In this document: positions 32,794 through 45,858 of the stretch, one piece after another
How the letters are laid out: each line of letters starts with the position of its first letter
Position numbering within the stretch: the stretch's first letter is position 1
Assembly (NCBI GenBank): GCA_029448655.1
Contig: JACCLO010000010.1
Coordinates: forward strand, 2,666,001-2,730,000
Length of the DNA: 64,000 nucleotides
Direction: 5' to 3'
Origin: Wolfiporia cocos
Lineage: Eukaryota; Basidiomycota; Agaricomycetes; Polyporales; Phaeolaceae
The notes under the pieces: model-generated
Told to the model about the DNA's origin: nothing
Database searches by the model: none
The model's input: the letters and a program-made list of their open reading frames with translations, nothing else
Made by a program: the position numbers and the translations under genes

Positions 32794-34425
32794 TGTTATG
32801 GACCATATCCCTGTTCAGTATATTTAAGTCCACGAATATAAGTCTTCAGTGACAAGCTAGGCTCAAGCCACTTTGTTCGATATTCTAGAGAGAATATATT
32901 CAATAGGCAAGTTCAATGTAGGGCTTGCCTATAGCCTCCTAACTCAATGGGCACTTAGGAGACTTCATCTTCTTGAGCTCAGCAAATACTGAGCTTGGTT
33001 TCCCAAGGTTGAGAATGGGTATAAGACTCTTGTCATTACAACAAGGTCAAGCTGAAGAGCTTCAACCAAAGCTACATGAGTTGATATACTGCTCAAAGTG
33101 GTGTTATGATGAGACCTATTTGGAGTCAGGTGTATACTTACTGACACAGTATGCTATGTACTGTGCAACTGGGCTACCAGGGACTCTATAATGCCCAAGG
33201 GGGACACTGGTTGGTGTATCTGCTAGAAGGTGCATTGCTTTTCAGTAAGGCAGACCAAGGCTGGGGCATAGTTGGGCTTTAGTTGATGGAGGCATCAGAT
33301 TAGTGGTCATATAGTAGAGAGGCAGGTGACATGCAGGGAGTATGCATGTAAAGGGATCTTCATAGATCCACATCATAAATACTAAATCTGAGGGTAAGCC
33401 TCAGATTGTAGCGCATATACATGGGGGTGCACTAGACTACTAAGGCCTGCCCTAAGACACAGAAGCCCATGTGCATATATCTATGGTAACATAGATCGTG
33501 TTGATCTGGCCACCAGTAAAGGTGCCAGATCCTGTGCATGTAAGAGCACCTGTAAAGGCAGCCCTGGTAATATGATGGACAGATGCCAGTAATGGTGCCT
33601 GTAGTAATGGCAATAATGCTATAGGTATGGAAGGGGTACTGGCTACACATATAGATAGAACAACCCTGTAAATCCATAAAATAATAGCGGCAGTGCCACA
33701 GCGGTAAAACTGTGACACTTACTAATCAGTTGGATTAGTAAGAGAGCTAGGATGATGATGCACACAGTGGAAAGTATTCCCATATAATGATACAACATCT
33801 TAGATTGACTCTAAGAAAGTACAAACCAGGCGAAGCTAAAGATACTGGTATCTGAGTGAGTCCTTATATACCCCCACTTCTCTGTGCACAGACCACTATA
33901 CTATTTGTACAATGTAAACAGTGAGTCATCAGTTGGTGATGGCACAGCGTGATGGCAGTGTTGAGACTGATGGCAAACCACTGAGACTGTGGCACAGTGA
34001 TGATCATTACCAGTTGATGGTAATGTATGCAAGTGATTGGAGTTGGGTCCAGATCACATGGAAAAACAATTTTCCATCTTCATATCCTAGGGTGAGTTGA
34101 AACAAGTGTCTATAGTCCTACACATCCCAGATGTCACTGCTACTACGTATGATCTAGTCTGAAATGTATGCAGTGATGAATCTGTAATGATAGATAGGAA
34201 TGATAGGAAATATGGTGGTTGAACACCATCTGTCAATTAATAGATAAATATGAAATGGTGACAGAGTTGGATCTGTCAAGCCTGAGATGGTCCCTAGTAT
34301 ACTAGTACATCTGGGGTTGCACCCAGTAGAGTCATGAGCCTCCAGGGAATTGGTTGCATGACAAGTCCCTGTATCATACTCAAGCAATGGTGAGTTCCAT
34401 GTGCATCAAAAATAAAGTTGTAACA
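32794..34425 (-). mobile_element. Solo LTR, family M, carrying a nested insertion
   Basis: The reverse complement of the family M LTR, flanked by CCTCT at 32789-32793 and 34426-34430. The LTR is interrupted between about 33100 and 34107 by foreign DNA bordered by AAGTG. That insert in turn contains the family L solo LTR at 33142-33717. Confidence 0.8.
33142..33717 (-). mobile_element. Solo LTR, family L, nested
   Basis: Starts TGACACAGTATG and ends AAACTGTGACA, with target duplication CTTAC at 33137-33141 and 33718-33722. It is the innermost layer of the nest at 32794-34425. Confidence 0.82.
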
Positions 34426-34430
34426 CCTCT

Positions 34431-35053
34431 CCTGGAGAAAGCAGCTGGTAAGTGGCCTACATTGGATGATCTTAGAATATTTGAATGCTCACCTTCAGTG
34501 CATACTCTGTGTTGTTTCCCTTGCATGTTCATGAACTTGCAATGACTGAGTTGCAGTACATTGAGTATACTGAAATGCATACAATGCCCCTTTCCACCTA
34601 TTCACTAGCCTTACCCTCATGCATGTTTGCCAATACAGTGGTGCTGTGCATGCTATTTCACATTGAAGAGAGACTGAATTGTGTTATGCAGTATTACCAT
34701 ATATCACTCATCTCTCTGCATTGCACTAAGTTATTGAATATGTCATATCATGTGACAGCCCAAATTTGTGTGTCTTTCACTACAGTGTCAGGATAACTGA
34801 GACAAGTTATTTGAGCAATAGAACATTATCACTGTACAAGACAAATCAGCCATTATGTGGCTACTAGGTTGAACACAACCATAATCAGGTGCTAGACTTG
34901 CTTAGAGTGGCATAGTGGAAAGTGTCTTGATGGATGAACTTGACAGTGAGGAAAATTGCAACAAACCATTGAAACAAACTCACCAAGTTGTATGTCTTGC
35001 TCCTCCACAGGGGACAGAAACATGGTGCAAAAAACAGTGCTAAGGTGCAAAAA
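34431..35053. other. Spacer, no gene seen
   Basis: CG-poor, repeat-like, with short frames but no family character. CG content recovers just before the tRNA gene. Confidence 0.4.
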
Positions 35054-35133
35054 TTCCGACACGGGGAATCGAACCCCGGGCTATCGCGTTCTGAAATGAG
35101 AGGCGATAATGTTAGCCACTACACCATATCGGA
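35054..35133 (-). tRNA. tRNA-Glu (CTC) with 8-nt intron
   Basis: Minus strand. The acceptor stem TCCGATA pairs with TGTCGGA (one G-T pair). The A box is TGGTGTAGTGG. The anticodon stem ATCGC/GCGAT closes a 7-base loop CTCTCAC with anticodon CTC (glutamate). An 8-nt intron, TTTCAGAA, interrupts the loop after the base 3' of the anticodon, the standard nuclear position. The T arm is CCGGGGTTCGATTCCCCG. Length 80 including the discriminator A and the intron. It marks the boundary between the repeat tract and the gene-rich right half. Confidence 0.93.
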
Positions 35134-35944
35134 TCGGTCATTAAAGAGGCTATAAAGTATAATATCGCATGCATTAAACGGTCCTTCGCCCAGGACACAC
35201 CCATTTTGCGAGGGATGTATCCGCTCAGACGACATTGTGGTTGGCATTGATTGACTACACGCTGATGCAACTAACGCTCAGCCGGAGCTTCACCGACCGA
35301 AGTCGTGGACACGACACTTGCTGGCGCTCACGCAGCGTTTGGTCAGTAGCGATTGATGCAGATGCCCGTAGGGTCGGAATATAGAATGTCAAATTGATCA
35401 ACTACGCTATTCCAACAGCTGATACGGCAAGCCTCGATTGGATCACGACTCTATTGTCTCCCAATCATAGCCGCGTGTGCGCAGCGTCGAACATTGAAAT
35501 TTGACGGTCAAGTTCATTACGTAATATACCGGCCGGCGAATTGACACTTGCTCACGCAAAGTTCTACTATAGGTAGTCCATCCCATCAGATCTCAGACCT
35601 AGCTAAGCCGTTTTGCATCCGATCACTGCCTAGCATGCGAGATGCACAAATTTTCTCATTGAGTCAAGAAGCAGGAGGCTCGTGATGCCTTGATTATGTA
35701 AGGGCTAGGCATTTTCCTCTACATCAGTGCAATCATGCCGGCCACAGGGCTGCACCTGAGGTTCTGTGCAGGTTCTCGAAATATCGTAAACAACAGCTCT
35801 AAAATTGATTGCAAAACTGACGTATGTTACATCGCAGCAGTGTCTAGCGGTACAAGCGTCCACGTTCTACCGAAAAGTAAAGCGATATGATGACGAGCGG
35901 ATGAGGAGAAAGCTGGCGCAGACGAGAAGGATGAAGTAAGAGCT
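35134..35944. other. Spacer between tRNA and polyketide synthase 3' end
   Basis: No gene seen. CG frequency is normal again. Confidence 0.4.
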
Positions 35945-38900
35945 CTACTGCAAGACACCGTTGATGACCTCTGCCAGTCCAGAATCGGGATTGAGCAGCC
36001 CAAAGTGAGTTCCGGGAAGCTCGTGCAGCTCGATATGCGGAGCCCAGGCCTCCAAGTCGAAATATTTGGACGCCCCCACAGCGTATGGTTGGACGGCAAC
36101 TCCGTTCGTAGCGGAGACGAGCACTGTGCGCGCCGTGGGCCAGGCCAGGTCCTTCAAGGTACCGTCTTCTTCCCGCTTCAGGACTTCCTTGCTCGCACGG
36201 ACGCCCATCAGTACTGGAAGCAAGACATCAACATATCAGCTTAGCCAGAAATAAAAAGATGGTGTACATACCATGTGCAGCATAAGCTTTACAGAATCGA
36301 GCAACCCACTTCGGTCCTGAACCACCTGTCTTCGACTCTTTGAAGTGATCGGCAAATTGATGTGTGATCTCATGTGCACCGTCGAGTGATCCGCTTGTTG
36401 ACATATCTCCTACAACGTCAATAATCTGTATTCGAATGTGGGTTGTCAAGTCAAAAATTCCTTTGATGAGAAGTCACTCACGTCGTCACGCAAGGTTCCC
36501 TCCGGAAGCCTCCTCTTGGTGTATTCACGGAAATAAGGTCTGTGGAACAGCGTAGGAGCGCCATCCAGCATGATGAGCACATCCACCTTCTGACCCTCTG
36601 CTTGTAGCAGCTGGGATATAGTCAAAGCCAAGTTTGTGCCTATTGCAATGTTAATCATCGTTTGATACCATGTCACGTTTTACTAACCAAACGAGAAACC
36701 TGCGAGGCGATATGGACCCTGGGGCTGCTTCTCCTTAATTTTCGCAAAGTAGAAGCGGGAGAGACGCTCCATGGTGCCAGTGATAGGAGCTTCCGGTGTG
36801 TCTTGCACTCCATAGACCGGTACATTGATCCTGTGGGCAATCTTTTGCAAGACGAGGATTCCGCCGCCTGCACCGTGCAGAATGAAGAGAGGCTGTCCTT
36901 GAGTGACATCATTCAGGCGAACGACGGTCTTGTCCATATCATTCTCGAGATTACGTTGAGCACTTTGGGTGTCTGCCGTTCCGGAGGAACTATCGACCTG
37001 AGCTGCAGCCTCGGATTGCAGACGTTGCTCCTCCTGCATCGAACGCAGCTTTTCAACTGGAACATATAATCGCTAAGTCAACAACCATGTCATGGATATC
37101 ATATCACCTACCAGTCATATGTCTACTAAGAAGCTGCAGCTGCGTGACGGCAATGTTGAAGTATTGCTTCAGGATCCCACTGAGACGAACAGAAGTCAAA
37201 GAATCGAGGCCATAGCTTGAGAGAGGGATATTCTCCTCGAGATCATCGACCTCCAGAGAAAGCACCATTGCACATGTAGCGCGTATGCTTTGCTCTGTAG
37301 ACTCGCGGTTTGAACCGACCTCCGTTGTTTCTTTCACGAGGAGATGGCGCAATGATGCAAGCTGATAGTCAGGGATCCCAACTTTGAGAGCGTCAAATCC
37401 CGATAATTCCGCTGATCAGTCGAGCACTTACGTTCGCAAACCTTCTTCCAATTCACAGGAGGCACGTAAACCTTGATCTCAGAAGGGGTGTTCAGACTCC
37501 AGATAGCGTCGACGCAATGAGTGGCAACCCGGATACCAGTCATTCCCAGTGCTTTGTACTGCATCCTCATGAGTACCAGTTTGACAATCGTTCTTGGCAT
37601 TGCACAAACCTTGTCAAGAGCAGCATTGCGAGCGTTTCCAGGCGGTAGGGCTCTCACAAATACGCCACCGTCCGTCTAAGACTGATAGTCAATTCGGCAC
37701 CCAGCATGAACCCGGTAAACTACTCACAATGGGTGGAACAAGCACACAAACAGTATTTGGAAGACGGGAACCAATGGCCTCCATTTCTGTCTGTGCGGCT
37801 GCATAATTTGCTTGGCCTACAAATCGTTAGCGCAGACGCAAGGGCATACATATGCTACTCACCCGGGGAGCCGCTAACGGTAGCCATAGAGCTCGTCAAA
37901 ACCAGGAAGTCAAGAAGTTTAGGGTCTACTGCTTCGAGCAACACCTTTACACCCTTGACCTTGACATCATGAACTGGGAACAAAGATGTGAATATAATCT
38001 CGTCGAAAAGTAGTCGAGCTCACCAATCCTCCAGTCATCCTCTGATTTGAGATTTGTGAATCGTTGATCGTTGAGTCTCGCCGCAACATAGAATACGCCT
38101 GCAAGTCTGCGTGATAAGCTGGCGAACATTTGCTTAGTCTTGGGAGCATCGAGACAATCAACTGCGAAGATATCGATTTCTACGCCAGGAATGGCTCGAA
38201 GGGAGCTAATTATCTTCTTCTCTTGCATGAGCCGGCCGGCCTTGAAGCTCTAGGTTCATGTTCTATGGTCAATAGATCCGCCCGGGAAGACTATGTAGGA
38301 AGGAATGCTCACGTCTTCTCCAGATCGCGAAGTCAGCACAACGTGCCGAGCTCCATTCTCAACCAGGCATCTAGCAATGTTGGCTCCCAAGCCTCCCACA
38401 CCACCGATAATAACATATGATGCACGAGGATCAAATGCGTTTGTTCCCTTGAGTATTCCGCCCCGCAGAATAGATAGCTGCGGATCAATCGTCCGAAGGT
38501 CCATCAAAACCGCAACGTCTACGGCCGACGGAGCCTGAGCCATTTGATATGTCGTGGATAGTCGATCCAAGCTGAAAGCTTCCGTGGCAGGAGCTAATGC
38601 GGCAAGCATAGAGGGCGTCGCGATGTCCAGTGCTGTTTGCATGCTATTCAGGCTGTTGAGAATGGTCTTTGGGTCAACTGATAAGTAACGCTGTCCGCGG
38701 CGAACTCGGTGAGGAGACTCGTGTCCGATATTGATCAGGGAACCGCCATTAGATAGGAGTTGTATGGTTTCCTTCGCTATATCGAGATTTGTGTCAAAGT
38801 TGAACGCAACGTCGACGCCCTTGGAGCCCCAAGCCCGTGCATGGAAAGACCACACACTACACGGAGATGAGGCGAAAATCTGGCAATGTGTATCCTGGAC

Positions 38901-41900
38901 TTCAGCGAGGGGAGATGCATGACGATTGTCAAAAGTGACTAGGACATCGATATTGCGGGCTTTGAGGTAGCTATAGGTTGCAATAGAAGCAGGTGATGAG
39001 TTCCCTGCATGTAAGATCACACGCGGTGTTTGAGTAGAGGGTGACGAAATCGCCTGTGAGACCACGGATGATGCGAACAACACACGGCCAACCACTGCAG
39101 CAGCAGTCATGAGATCCATGTCGGCGGGAACACATGACAATCTGGATCGATGGCACACAACGACGCTTCCTCGTTTTACATCGGCAACGCCAAGAACACT
39201 GGGCGCGGGTTAATTATCAGTATCGAATCGTCACATTAGAAGTAGTAATATCAGTACCTTCGACCCACGAGTTCTTTCGAGATATCTGCGCCGACAGCCG
39301 TCACTTGTCCCGAGAACTCCAGACATTCGAGAAAGGCAGGAGTGAGATTCGCAAATGCGACAGCCACTTCGACGTCTTGCGGACCCAAACATGTGGGATA
39401 GGCGCGCCAAATCTGCGTCTCGTCGAATTCGATGGGATTCTGGTTGCGGGACTCAACCCGAGGGGGTGCTGGAGCAAGAATGGCACGGGTCACATGTAAC
39501 TCTCCATGCTCGTCCACCAACACATCCGCGTCAACCCATTTCAGCGGCATGAGCCTTTGGCATATATAGTTTTCCTGCTGAGAAGGCTCCCATGACGGGT
39601 GGAATAGAACTAAGAGGATCTTCCATATGCTGAACTCCTGACGAATAGAGCGAACAAGGCCTATGAGGCCGCAGTTGCCCTCCGTAGTGTCAGTATACAG
39701 CCACATGACTTGGGGTTGGGTCGCATCGAGATTGGACATCAATTGCACTAGACCGAGTTCGCCACCAGCAGAGAAGCGATAAACGATCGGGTCAGGGCTG
39801 AGTGGCACCATGCTCATCTTGGGCAGTGGCAGTGGCGCGACCACCGCACTGCTCTCGAGAGATGCGACAACATGAGGCCGCTCCGTGGATCCCATTTCCA
39901 GAGCATCGCTCAACTTGCTGATACTGGACGAGTCATGAAGGGATTTCAACATGCCAGCCTCGATACTGACATCTGGCGGAGTTAGCGGAGCAGGGGTGGG
40001 TGATTGCGAAAGCGATGGAGAGGTCTGCGCACTTTGAGTCGGTGGAGCTTGAGCGATGAATGCCAAGTGAGCGAGGCATGTACTCGAAGACGTCAACGTC
40101 AAGGTGTCGACAAAGCCTGCGACATCCAGTGCGGACTTCCATAAAGAGGAGGACAGCGAACAATACTTTGAAGCAGGACGATCGTCGAGGACTCCCATCC
40201 ACTCAGCGAAAGATCCAAATACATAATCCGCCCCTGTGCAATGATATAATTAGTACAGATCGGATTGGACTTTAAATCCAAAGGCTTACAGGTAGTGCCA
40301 ACTGCACCAATAGCGAACGAAGTCCCGTCGAAGTCGATAGCCACGAGATGCCCTCCGGGCAGAAGCAGTTCGTGCAATGTAAGAAGACTCTTGTTGATAT
40401 CACGGACAGCATGTAGAGCATCTAGCGAGACAATAATATCGAAGCTTGCTGGATCAATGCCTTGATATTGACCAGAAATATTGAGGTCTAACGCCTTCGC
40501 CTCCATCGTCATCCACGGCGATTGGGCGATAGAAAGCTGGGAAGATGACAGAGATGGGTCTGAAGCGACGTATTCGACATAGTATCCATCGTTGAACTTG
40601 GCATCTACCAGCGCTTGTCCAAGGAGTGAGGTGAGCCGCCCTGTACCAGTTCCGACTTCTAAGACCTTGACGACGCGCTTGCCAGCCGCGAAGGCATGCT
40701 TCACGAGTTCAATAAACCTTTTGATGGTCTCGTCTAGAATTGGGCCAGCGAAAGGAGGGTGACCGTAGATCTTGTTCATGATATCGTCACGGAGAAGTTC
40801 AGTGGTAGCCGCTGAGGTCATGATAATATCTAAATGACATCAGCTTCTCAGAAATATATCCAATTATCCTACGCGTCTACGACGTACCTATTTGCCCAGC
40901 TCCTACACGTTCTGTGAGCTCAAACAAGCTGGCATATTGCTCACGGAGAATCGGATCGACAGTCGGTGCAGTGACTGGACCGCGTTTTGCCTGCTCCTGT
41001 GCCCAAGAGAGATAACGTTTTCGATCAGGCAAGGAGATGCTGAGATGCTTTGGGTGTGCTCTGCGAAGAGATTATCACCATTGTAACTACATATATTATG
41101 TAACAAGTGAGGCTTACTTGAGTGTTTCACATGTGTAGAATATAGCGAGTTGATCTAGAAGGTGCAGGAGCTTATACGTCTCGGAATCATCACCTGGGCC
41201 ATCCAGAACCAGCGCGTCACTATAATCGGTCGCAGGGAGCTCCCGGAGTTGCCAGTGTGTTATGAACCGACTGCTTGGCCATTGAAGATCTTGGTTAACC
41301 TCCTCAAAATGCAGACCTGTTACGAGTTATCATGATCGACATATTCGATAACTTGATTCATTCTCAAGATTTACCTTCGAACGTAAACAGAACATTGTTG
41401 TCTTCTGACAAGACGTACAGGTCAATAGTCCAGAAGTGAGGGGACCATTCAGCGAGTATTCCATATATCCTAAATTCTTCTGGGAGGACTAGTGGCCCTG
41501 AAGTGCCATCATTGCGATAAGCACGTTTCAATGAATGAGGCAACTTTAAATTATTTGGTCAATTCATCATTTGCGAAGGACAAAGTATGCGATTACCAGA
41601 AATTTTCGGTCCTTGCCACCGACGTTGATCTTCTCATGGAGCTAAAGAACACATCAGTATCGATTTCAGGCTATTGAGCAACACTACACACCATATTCCA
41701 GCTGATCGAGGCCTGATATGTTGTGTGAGACGAAGTTCCAGAATTGCAAAACAGCTTCACGCACTTGGAATACAGCATCCATCAATGCTGGATGAAATAC
41801 ATAATCGGTTGCATTGAGGCCGTCTGCATGTCCCTTGATCCAGCAGATGGTTTCGTTCTCATTGACCACTGCCTTCTTCAATCGTCTAAACCTGTAAAAG

Positions 41901-44900
41901 AAATGTAGCTTCGACCATCAACGCTACTAAAATGTGACCCACTCTGGACCAAACTGTGCAATTCCTTCCAGATCAGCGTAGAGCTCGTCTTTGTCATGTG
42001 CGGAGATGCATCGCTTGAGGACCGCATCGACGTCAACCTTGGTGATACTATCAGGGTAAAGCTCTGGCTTCCCATAGCCAAGTTTTCCGTAGGCATGCAT
42101 CATGTCAAATGCGGGAGAAGTGCGAGTCCACTCCAAATCACCCTGCATAGTCTGCAGGGCGGTTGAAGACTTTACCCACCAACTTACTCCCTCCTTTGCG
42201 ACTTCGAGCGTGACTGGCGGAACCCCTTCTTCGAGAATACAGGCAGACTCGAAGCGGCAGTCCCAGACATGTGTGACGTCGGGAAATTCGAGGGCCATCT
42301 CTACATACGCGGCAGCGGGAATTAGGATCTTTTAAGACGTTAGCGAGAGCATTGGTGGTTCACTGGTGCTACTCACGGAATGGTCGATGACATGATGAGA
42401 CACCCAGGATTCGGGAATGTGGGGGCTGACGCGGAGACGAGTCGAATTCAGAGGGCGAGTAGGTGGAAGCAAGCGCCTGAGATACGTGGGCTCTCTGTTA
42501 GCCAATGGATATAGTTTTCAATCGCGTCAAACAATGTCCAGTCACAATGTGAAGCCACGAACTGAGTTGATTCCGTAAATGAGTAGCTGTCCGATTGTTT
42601 TTAAGACTGCATGTGTTTCTGTAGGGCGCGGAGCGCCAGGGCTGAGATGACGTGCTGATGGGGGTCGCATGCCGGTAGGCAAAGAGTCCAGTGCGCCCAT
42701 TTTCTTGATGTACTGATCAGAGCATTAGCTAGGACTGTCATCACTGTGCACGGCGCAGCTTACCTGACTTAAGACAGGATGGGGAGAGATCTCCACGAAT
42801 GTTGTATTGGTACCATATTCGTTGACAATCTTAGGAATAGCGGCAGAGAACAAGACAGGTTGACGCAAATTACGCCATAGATAATCGATGGTATATTCAT
42901 CTGTCTTCATCTCAGCGGTGACGGTAGACATCGTGGGTATAGTCGGGATAAATGGGCCTTCATATTGAGAGAAGATTGCAGCTAGTTCGGCACGGTAGCT
43001 CGCCTCGCAAGGGTCGACGTATGGAGAATGCACCGCAGTGCTTACTCGGAGCTTGCGTGCAACGACTCCGTCGACCCACGTCTCGATGTGCTTCGTAAGA
43101 AGGTCTACCAGCAGTTCAGAACCGGAAACGCCGATGTCTGTGGGACTGTTGAATGCAGCCATGTAGAGCTTTGCAGATTCTTCCTCAGAAAGCTCCGAGA
43201 GTGCAGAGGCGGCTTCGATGTAGTCGCGCACATCGTCCGCATCGCAGCCAGAGATAGCAACCATGGCTCCACCGATGTTGTCTACCTTTGATAGTGCGCG
43301 TCCGCGGGCAGTCGCGATTTTGACAGCCATCTATTGAGCGTTTAAGCAATTACTGGGTCGTATGTTGAGCGTAAGAGTAGGAATATGCACTCACATCGCG
43401 TGGCATGGCTCCAGAGGCGTACAGTACAGCAGTTTCCCCTATCGAATGTCCGACGATGGCATCGGGCTTGATGCCAAGGGACACGAGGAGGTCATTCATC
43501 GCAATCTGGAAGAACGCGATCGCCACAGAGATAATCTCTGCAGGCCACGAGAGGCTCTTTGCCAGGGTGGTCGATTCCGGAGCATCAGCGATGAAGAGAC
43601 CGGTCTTCTCCAGGAACGACTTTCTCGTGTACTCCTCGTATACACGATCGCATGCGTGAATGCTTTCACGAAATACAGAGTACATCGCCATGAGGTCCCT
43701 CCCTTGCTGCCAATGCTGAGGACCCTGGCCTGAGAAACAGAATATGAGCGGATTGGGGCGTTTTCCCACAAGCACCGGGTCGAAGAAGGTAACGTTGGCC
43801 AGCGAATCGCCAACAGCGTACGTCCTCCAGAGCATCTGACGGGCACGACCGCCGAGATGTTCGCACAATGCCAGAGGAGGAATGGAAGCATACTGTTCCT
43901 TGTAGGTTTGGATGAGTGACTGCACGGCTTGTGGAGATAGCGCGCCTGGACGCTCCATGAGCACGAACGGCTCAATAGTGTCACGAGGATGACTAGCATA
44001 CCAAAGGCAAACAAGAATGGGCCCCTCTTCAATGTTTCATGGTCAGGGTGGACGGGACGGGGCTCATGTTCGCGCAAGACAGTGTGTCCGCATGAGCCTT
44101 GAGAAAATAAGCGCAGATCAAGCGATTCAGCTGGACTAGCTCACCTCCAAAACCAAAGCTAGAGATTGACGCAATTATACCTTGTTTAGAGTCGAATGCG
44201 ACCAGCTCCTCAACGGCGATTGGGACACGCAATTTGAATTTCTCAAACTCGATTCGGTGTGAAGGGGTCTCGAAGTAGCCATTTGGAAGCACCTTCTTCC
44301 TTTCCAGCATCATGACAACCTGCCAATGGCTTGAGTATATGCGTCCTGGCAATGCTGGGACCAAATAATACGAACCTTTACCAATGAGCTCATGTATGCG
44401 CTAGTAAACCATTAGAGCTGCTACGAGATAGTGCACATAGTGATCCTTACCCCATCTCTCCATGGCCGACATTGCTCTTCACAGATCCGATTATTAGTTC
44501 GCGCCCGCCTCTGTTCTCAGAGAACACAGCGCCCGCCGCGTTCGCCTCGAGCGAGTCCCCCACAACGGTGCCAGTACCGTGAAGCTCGACAAAGTCCGCC
44601 TAGTGGGGAGACAAGCCGGCGTCGCGGTAGGCGCGACGGATGGCCTCAGTCTGGGCCTCCGGGCTAGGGGTCGTGAGAGAACCCATCAAAGAGCCACACG
44701 AAGTTAGCGCGGAACCCACCAGGGTGGCGAGAATGCGGTCCTTGTCCCTCACGGCGAGATCGTGGCGTTTTATAACGACGGCGCTAGCTAGATATTGTCG
44801 CATTAGCTGTGATAGTTTCACACATGATCGTATAGACAAGGACGAAGGTGCATACCGACATCGCCGCGCGCGTATCCGTTGCCCCCATCATCAAAGGACT

Positions 44901-45858
44901 TCGAGATACCGTCCGCGCTGAGAACGCCAAGCTGGCTGAAGGATGCCGTCTCCAATGGAGTCACGATGTAGTTAACTCCAGCGACAACAGCCTGGTCGCA
45001 CTCCCCGTTTCTGATGGCCTGGACGGCAAGGTGCATCGCCGTTAGGCTTGATGAGCAGGCCGTGTCCACGGGGAGCGACGGGCCCAGGAGGTCGAATACA
45101 TAGTTGATGCGGTTGGCGGTGATGGAGAGCGAGGTCCCCGTCATGTAATAGGCTGCGATAGCATTAAGTGAAATCTAATACAGGTTTTCACAAGCTGCAT
45201 ACCTCCTGCTTGAGTGATATCAGGTTCGAAAGGTGGCCCGCCTCCCGCTGAAGCAATATCAGTCAGAGGCAGTAGAATTTGTGCCATAGAGATTACAGAC
45301 CACATCCGACATAGACGCCAGTATCAGTGCCACGGTAATCAACGCCACTTCGTTGTAAAGCATTGAATGACTGATGAAGCCTGGCGCAGCCACGGTCGAT
45401 GATGAGCCACTGATCATATAGCGATTGACCCACAATACAAGCTGGGTGGTCGCAAGCTGCGCAGCTTCAACAGGGGTGATTCCAAATTCCTGGAGGTCGC
45501 CCCACGAAAACTCAGGTATATAACCGCCTTTCGTCTGGATATTTCAATCAATGTAAAAGCGCGAAGCATAAGGTATGATGAACGTACAGTGCATATCTTT
45601 CCTGGGGCTGTTCCGTGGTATGCATCGGCATTCCAGCGGTCTGCGGGCACCGTGATGATGCCAGAGCCACGACCTTTGAGGAAATCGTAGAAAGCTTCAG
45701 TGTCGAGACCTTTCGCGTCTCCGCCAGGGGCGGAGATCGACATGCCTGTAGAGTATATGCGTGAAATAAACCGCAAACAGGACCTACATAGCTTGCGTAC
45801 CAACTATCGCGATTGCATGAGGGTCCGAATTCTGGTAGCTCGGGGGTAAATATGACAT
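35945..45858 (-). CDS. Reducing polyketide synthase, KS-AT-DH-MT-(ER0)-KR-ACP-TE
   Basis: Large multi-exon type I iterative PKS. Start [20 protein letters not shown] (45858, intron after the first 58 bases). [10 protein letters not shown] near 45085, HGTGT near 44575, KSNVGH near 44465. [16 protein letters not shown] and GHSIGE (about 43445). [10 protein letters not shown] (42395) and [10 protein letters not shown] (41785). C-methyltransferase: [16 protein letters not shown] (40655). A degenerate enoylreductase region (39900-38600) has [11 protein letters not shown] where a glycine-rich NADPH motif is expected. [21 protein letters not shown] (38385). [16 protein letters not shown] (37195). 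Thioesterase: [16 protein letters not shown] (Ser), [11 protein letters not shown] (His), stop at 35945. One KS splice (53-nt intron near 45395) joins QLVL to LHQSFNALQ in frame. An in-frame TAG at 44600-44602 would end translation. Programme and domains suggest a C-methylated polyene; mushroom polyene synthases such as those for laetiporic-type pigments are the nearest functional idea (inference). Confidence 0.88.
44600..44602 (-). other. In-frame TAG inside the ketosynthase
   Basis: The frame reads [33 protein letters not shown] with conserved ketosynthase sequence on both sides and no shift. A Gln, Glu or Lys codon one base away (CAG, GAG, AAG) would repair it. The TAG follows CAC, so it could mimic an intron acceptor, but no donor upstream would preserve the conserved flank. 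Confidence 0.85.

Larger units (their letters stand above)
30923..32831. repeat. CG-free repeat tract of about 1.9 kb
   Basis: Reading base by base I find no CG dinucleotide from 30923 to 32831. The tract contains a SINE-like unit (31530-31690) and a diverged LTR (31963-32499). No coding frame. This is the pattern left by long-term CpG methylation and deamination. Confidence 0.85.

Noticed and set aside
35945..37039. St and-alone alpha/beta hydrolase gene
   Set aside because: It directly follows the ACP in frame through a short intron and is the PKS thioesterase.
40099..40821. Stand-alone methyltransferase gene
   Set aside because: It is the C-methyltransferase domain of the PKS, in the same strand and order, linked by short introns.
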